NCBI RefSeq assembly: GCF_900107685.1
Contig: NZ_FNRQ01000006.1
Location: 186,001-250,000 of the forward strand
Length of the DNA stretch: 64,000 bases
From: Paraburkholderia sartisoli
GTDB lineage: Bacteria > Pseudomonadota > Gammaproteobacteria > Burkholderiales > Burkholderiaceae
Reading direction: 5' to 3'
Shown here: positions 60,237 through 64,000 of the stretch, piece after piece
Layout: the number at the start of each line of letters is the position of its first letter
How positions within the stretch are numbered: position 1 is the first letter of the stretch
Notes under the pieces: model-generated
What the model was told of the DNA's origin: nothing
Database searches by the model: none
Seen by the model: only the letters and a program-made list of their open reading frames with translations
Made by a program: the position numbers and the translations under genes

Positions 60237-61163
60237 TCAGTCAGCATCATGTAGACGTAGACGTTCGACCAGATAGTCGATCAATACCCGCACCTTCAGG
60301 GGCAAAAACCGGTTGGGCGGATAGAGCAGCCATATCGAGCCCACGTACGGCTGTCCTTCGAGCGTCCAGTCGGGCAGTACCTGCACCAGCTCGCCGCGCG
60401 CGAGCGCGTTCGCCGCCGTGAATTCCGGCACGTTCGCGACGCCGAAACCCTGAAGCGCTGCTTCGAGCCGCGCGCCGGCATGATTGGCGATATAGCGCCC
60501 TTGCACTTCAACGGTTTGCGCATGTGTGCCGAGCCGCAGGCGCCAGCGATTGTCGTCCGGGGTTTCGCCGAGATAAATGCAGTCGTGCTGCGCGAGTTCG
60601 CGCGGCTCTCGCGGTGTGCCGCGTGCGTCCAGATAAGCCTGCGAAGCACAGAGTACCCAGCGCACCGAACCGAGCTGCCGGCCAGCGAGGCCGGGTGGCG
60701 GTCGCTCAGTCAAACGAATCACAAGATCAAGGTTATCGGTCAGCGGATCGACGTCGCGGTCCGAATACAACAACTGGAGATCGACTTCCGGATAGGCGCG
60801 CAAAAACCCGGGCACAAGCGGATGAAGCACCGTTCTTGCAAACTGGCTTGGCGCGCTGACGCTCACCTTGCCTTCCGGTCGGCCAGCCAGTTGACCGGCG
60901 GCATCCACCGCGGCCGAGGCGGCGCTCACCACCTCCCGGCAGTAGCGCGCCACTTGCGCGCCCGATTCGGTGACCCGGACCTTGCGCGTCGAACGCTCCA
61001 GCAGGCGGGTTGCGAGCGCTTCCTCGAGGCGCTTGATCTGGCGGCTGACCGTCGACGGCGTGCTGCCAAGCTGGCGTGCCGCCAACGAAAAATTACCGGC
61101 ATCGACGACCCTTGCAAAGACTGCCATATCGGGCAACAAGGCGAAAAGTTCGTTGGGATTCAT
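60237..61163 (-). CDS. LysR-family regulator
   Basis: The 308-residue regulator has the winged HTH at residues about 10-70 ('VVDAGNFSLAARQLGSTPSTVSRQ', in part) and an effector-binding domain after residue 95. Its 'PEGKVSVSAPSQFARTVLHP' is typical of the LysR subgroup seen with alcohol, aldehyde or exporter genes. The gene is divergent from the DMT exporter at 61313, with about 150 bp between the starts, and probably controls it. Confidence 0.9.
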   Translation of the reverse strand: MNPNELFALLPDMAVFARVVDAGNFSLAARQLGSTPSTVSRQIKRLEEALATRLLERSTRKVRVTESGAQVARYCREVVSAASAAVDAAGQLAGRPEGKVSVSAPSQFARTVLHPLVPGFLRAYPEVDLQLLYSDRDVDPLTDNLDLVIRLTERPPPGLAGRQLGSVRWVLCASQAYLDARGTPREPRELAQHDCIYLGETPDDNRWRLRLGTHAQTVEVQGRYIANHAGARLEAALQGFGVANVPEFTAANALARGELVQVLPDWTLEGQPYVGSIWLLYPPNRFLPLKVRVLIDYLVERLRLHDAD

Positions 61164-61312
61164 CGTGCCCGCAGGAGGAGGATCTGAAGAAAAAGCGTAA
61201 AAAAGACAGCCTCTGGATTAATGCATTTGAAACACAAAAGCTGTGCGTCATGACCGGATTATCACCATGATCGCAAAGTTCGACAATGCGAATCCAGTTC
61301 CCGAGGTTCGCT

Positions 61313-62254
61313 ATGTCCCGACCAGACCGCCTGCAAATATTGTCCGACCTGATGCTACTGGCGGTCGCCATGGTGTGGGGCTCCAGTTACGGCATCGCCA
61401 GGAGCGCGCTCGCGTATTACCCGGTTCTCGGGCTGCTCGCGCTGCGTTTCGGCATCACGTTCGTGTTGCTGTCGCCCGCGCTGCGCCCATTGCGATACGC
61501 CAGTTTCCGCGCGCTGAGCGGCGTGGTCGGAGCAGGCTTGCTGCTGTTCAGTATTTTCCTGTGCGAAACGTTCGGGCTGCTGCTCACGCGCGCAGCCAAC
61601 GCGGCGTTTTTGATCGGCCTGTGCGTGGTGCTGACGCCGCTCGTCGAGTGGTCGCTTCTCAAACGTCGGCCGAGCCGCATTGAATGGACGGCTGTCGCGG
61701 TGTCGTTGCTGGGAGCATGGCTGTTGACCGGCGCGGGTGCCTTGATGCTGAGTCGCGGCGATGTGCTGATCCTGGCAGCGGCGGTACTGCGCGCGATTAC
61801 CGTTTGCGTGACCAAGCAGTTGATGCGCGATGCGGCACTCCCGCCTTTGACGGTGACCGCCGTGCAATCCGGAGTGGTGGCGTTCGGCAGCGTGGCGGCG
61901 GCGCTGGTATTCGCGCGTGAGCAGTGGCAACACGTGCCGTCTTTTGCAGGGCATCTGACGTTTTGGGGTTGCGTGTTCTATCTGGTGCTCGCCTGCACGC
62001 TCTTCGCGTTCTTCGCGCAAAACCATGGAATCAAACACAGTAGCCCGACGCGCGTCGCGTTGCTGATGGGCAGTGAGCCGGTGTTTGGCGCGTTGTTCGC
62101 GTGCTTTTGGCTCGGGGAGAAGATCTCGCCCATGGCGTGGGTTGGCGGAGGGTTGATCGTGGCGGCGTCGCTGCTGGCTACCGTGCGCGGGCCAAAGAGC
62201 GTGCGTCAGTCAGAACCCGCTCCTGTCCGATTCGGCGTCACACGTCCCCGCTGA
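61313..62254 (+). CDS. EamA/DMT-family permease
   Basis: The 313-residue inner-membrane transporter has ten hydrophobic segments in two EamA repeats ('LMLLAVAMVWGSSYGIARSAL' in part). An 'AANAAFLIGLCVVLTPLVEW' stretch ends a segment pair in the first half. The ATG at 61313 has CGAGG six bases upstream, and an earlier in-frame ATG at 61286 has none. It is divergent from the LysR gene. Its last 49 bp overlap, on the opposite strand, the 3' end of the next LysR gene. Confidence 0.88.
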   Translation: MSRPDRLQILSDLMLLAVAMVWGSSYGIARSALAYYPVLGLLALRFGITFVLLSPALRPLRYASFRALSGVVGAGLLLFSIFLCETFGLLLTRAANAAFLIGLCVVLTPLVEWSLLKRRPSRIEWTAVAVSLLGAWLLTGAGALMLSRGDVLILAAAVLRAITVCVTKQLMRDAALPPLTVTAVQSGVVAFGSVAAALVFAREQWQHVPSFAGHLTFWGCVFYLVLACTLFAFFAQNHGIKHSSPTRVALLMGSEPVFGALFACFWLGEKISPMAWVGGGLIVAASLLATVRGPKSVRQSEPAPVRFGVTRPR

Positions 62255-63132
62255 ACGGGTTGGACACCGACGTTCAATATGTTCGACATCGATTCGCGCA
62301 CGCAGCGCGCGAACTCCAGTGCCGCCGGCGGCACCGTCGTGGGCAATCGCAGGCAGATGGCGAATGGCGGCAGAGCGGGCAAGCCGGCCGCGTGCGGCGC
62401 AAGCGTTTCCAGGTCGGCCGGTACCGTCGAGGCGAGCCAGGTCGTGATCGCGAGGCCCGCGCGCACGGTTGCGGCAGTCGCTTCGATGTTGCCGCTCTCA
62501 AACACCGTGCGCCACGGAATGTCCTTGTTCGCGAGCGCGCCGAGCACCACTGGACGGAATGCGCAGCGTTCGTCCACCATCGACAGCGGCAAGGGCCGCT
62601 TCTGCCAGGCATCGCTGCCTCGGCCTTTCACCCACACCAACGGCTCGATGCGGACCACTTCGCCCTCGGCTTCGCTCGCGACATATTCGGCCAGCGACAC
62701 GTCCACGCGGCCGGTATCCACTGCTTCGCGCAGTTCTGGCGACGCCGCGCACACCAGTGAAACCTCCACGTGCGGATGCACTTCGGCGAACGTTTTCATC
62801 GCAGGGGCGAGCGATGACACGAGATCGTAGGGCACGCCGACGCGCAGGCTGCCGCGCAGCGACTCGCCGGTCATGTCGGCCCAGATTTCGTCGTTCAGCC
62901 GCAGCAGCTGGCGCGCCTTGACGAGAAACTGTTCGCCCTGGCGTGACAGTTCCAGCTTGCGCGTTTTACGCACGAACAGGAGGCAGCCCAGCAAGTCTTC
63001 GAGGCGTTTCACCTGCTGGCTGACGGCGCCTTGCGTCATGTGCAGCAGATTCGCGGCGACCGTCATGCTGCCGCTATCGGCGACGGTGACGAAGGTACGG
63101 ATCAGATCGAGGTCGAGGTTTCGCATCATCAA
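62206..63132 (-). CDS. LysR-family regulator
   Basis: The 308-residue LysR-type regulator has a canonical winged HTH at about 5-65 ('TFVTVADSGSMTVAANLLHMTQGAVSQQVKRLE' in part) and an effector domain after residue 90. Three consecutive Met codons make the exact start uncertain by two residues. It overlaps the 3' end of the DMT gene by 49 bp and is divergent from the LysE-type exporter at 63230, with about 97 bp between the starts, so it probably controls that exporter. Confidence 0.9.
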   Translation of the reverse strand: MMMRNLDLDLIRTFVTVADSGSMTVAANLLHMTQGAVSQQVKRLEDLLGCLLFVRKTRKLELSRQGEQFLVKARQLLRLNDEIWADMTGESLRGSLRVGVPYDLVSSLAPAMKTFAEVHPHVEVSLVCAASPELREAVDTGRVDVSLAEYVASEAEGEVVRIEPLVWVKGRGSDAWQKRPLPLSMVDERCAFRPVVLGALANKDIPWRTVFESGNIEATAATVRAGLAITTWLASTVPADLETLAPHAAGLPALPPFAICLRLPTTVPPAALEFARCVRESMSNILNVGVQPVQRGRVTPNRTGAGSD

Positions 63133-63229
63133 CGTATTATGCTGCGTAATGCATCAAATCAACATTATTCGCTTTTCTGATGCATCCATGATCCGTACAG
63201 TGAAATCCCGATCACCCGGATGCGTACTC

Positions 63230-63823
63230 ATGACTTCCTCCATCCTGCCGCTTCTCCTGTTCGTCGCCGTGGCGACCGTGACGCCCGGCGGCGCCACCAC
63301 GCTCGCCACTGCATCGGGCACCCGCTTCGGCTTTGCGCGCTCGATTCCGCTGATGCTCGGGATCGCGATCGGTCTCGCGTTGCTCGCCGTCGTCGCCGCT
63401 CTCGGGCTCGGCAGTCTGCTGCTCGCGATGCCGGCGCTGCAAACGATCGTGAAGGCGCTCGGTTCCGCGTATCTGCTGTGGCTCGCGTGGCGCATCGCGC
63501 GAAGCGGGGCGCCGAACGCGGGTAACGGCCCCGCGCGGCCCGTCACGCTCGTCAACGGCATCCTGCTGCTGTGGCTCAATCCGAAAAGCTGGGCGATGAC
63601 GGTCGGCGCGGCGGCGTCATTCGCGCTGCTTGCGAACAGTCCCAACCGGCTCGCGATGCTGCTCGGCGCGGCGTTCGGCCTGGCCGCGTGCGGGTCGCTC
63701 GCGCTGTGGTGCGCGCTCGGTGCGCTGCTTGCGCGGCTGTTTCGAACGCCGCGCCACTGGCGCATCCTCAATCTTGCGATGGGGGTACTGCTTGCCGTAT
63801 CCGTCATCCCCACCTGGAGATAA
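63230..63823 (+). CDS. LysE-family exporter
   Basis: The 197-residue inner-membrane exporter has the LysE start 'LLLFVAVATVTPGGATTLAT' and 'NGILLLWLNPKSWAMTVGAAA' (in part, about residues 115-135), with six hydrophobic segments. The ATG at 63230 is used because it begins the first segment, and the frame continues upstream without membrane content. A cupin gene follows after 2 bp. It is divergent from the LysR gene. Confidence 0.88.
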   Translation: MTSSILPLLLFVAVATVTPGGATTLATASGTRFGFARSIPLMLGIAIGLALLAVVAALGLGSLLLAMPALQTIVKALGSAYLLWLAWRIARSGAPNAGNGPARPVTLVNGILLLWLNPKSWAMTVGAAASFALLANSPNRLAMLLGAAFGLAACGSLALWCALGALLARLFRTPRHWRILNLAMGVLLAVSVIPTWR

Positions 63824-63825
63824 CC

Positions 63826-64000
63826 ATGCTTGTCCCTCCATTTGCCGAATCGTTCGACCTCGAGGCCGCGTTCGCCGATGTGTCGGAATACTGGTCGCCA
63901 AAAGTCGTCGCGCAGGTCAACGATCAGTACGTGAAGGTCGCGAAAGTACGCGGCCAGCTCGTGTGGCACGACCATGCGCACGAGGACGAACTGTTCTTCG
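63826..64000 (+). CDS. Cupin-domain protein, partial (cut by window end)
   Basis: Only 58 complete codons are visible. The start ATG at 63826 follows the LysE stop with just 2 bp between, so it is in the same operon. The visible part reads like the beginning of a cupin domain, with 'WHDHAHEDELFF' matching the HxH...E metal-binding pattern and 'YVKVAKVRGQLV' before it. Such cupins are often mannose-6-phosphate-isomerase-like. The end lies beyond the window. Confidence 0.8.
   Translation, partial: MLVPPFAESFDLEAAFADVSEYWSPKVVAQVNDQYVKVAKVRGQLVWHDHAHEDELFF

Noticed and set aside
1..64000. tRNA and rRNA genes, insertion sequences, and prophage or toxin-antitoxin modules
   Set aside because: I looked for cloverleaf-like CCA-end motifs, transposase or phage structural genes, and paired small toxin genes, and saw none that could be supported.

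Overview
GENERAL. The window is high-GC DNA with the gene content of a betaproteobacterium of the Burkholderia/Paraburkholderia/Caballeronia group. I read its left end as the replication and partition locus of a secondary replicon (chromid or megaplasmid), not of the main chromosome. The evidence is a plasmid-type initiator gene (repA, about 5675-7060) preceded by about twenty direct 17-bp iterons (4256-5588), plus a parAB operon (7131-8888) with two perfect and one imperfect copy of the 16-bp palindrome GTTTATGCGCATAAAC. From memory, that is the parS type of Burkholderia second chromosomes. A KfrA-like coiled-coil protein (2660-3871) and a tyrosine-recombinase-fold protein lacking most catalytic residues (1473-2507) flank the origin.

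LAYOUT. 1-1250: XRE/cupin regulator and a small gene behind a perfect LexA-type box. 1430-9240: origin and partition region, with an AT-richer stretch, the iteron array, an inverted outlying iteron pair and parS sites. 9828-17010: accessory metabolism and stress genes (ArsC-like reductase, sulfonate-type binding protein, GntP permease, an ECF sigma factor with a soluble zinc anti-sigma, an FMN reductase, and a protein with a Gly-Ala hexanucleotide repeat). 17266-22147: signalling, with a hybrid histidine kinase and a tightly overlapping receiver / CheC-type / GGDEF operon.

23167-38861: a hopanoid locus. hpnD-hpnE-shc-hpnG overlap by 1-4 nt and make the C30 hopene skeleton and the adenosylhopane phosphorylase. 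A thioesterase follows. A likely transport set comes next (hpnN RND protein overlapping mlaA, and the MlaC-like hpnM divergent from it). Then come ispH-hpnH (isoprenoid precursor and adenosyl transfer), hpnB and hpnA. hpnC is not seen next to hpnD.

39066-50865: acylphosphatase, a stand-alone EgtD-like methyltransferase, RarD, an Mpo1/DUF962 protein, a secreted PLD nuclease, a rubrerythrin / Fe-S oxidoreductase / DUF3501 operon, a DMT exporter with a divergent AraC regulator, a Rieske oxygenase and a LysE exporter. 51138-64000: lactate permease, two glutathione-transferase family proteins, an alpha/beta hydrolase with a divergent LysR regulator, a Fur-boxed TonB siderophore receptor with PiuC, two interleaved LysR/exporter pairs, and the start of a cupin gene cut by the window end.

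LIMITS. All calls were made by eye from translated sequence and motifs, without database searches. No rRNA, tRNA, CRISPR array or insertion sequence was recognised.
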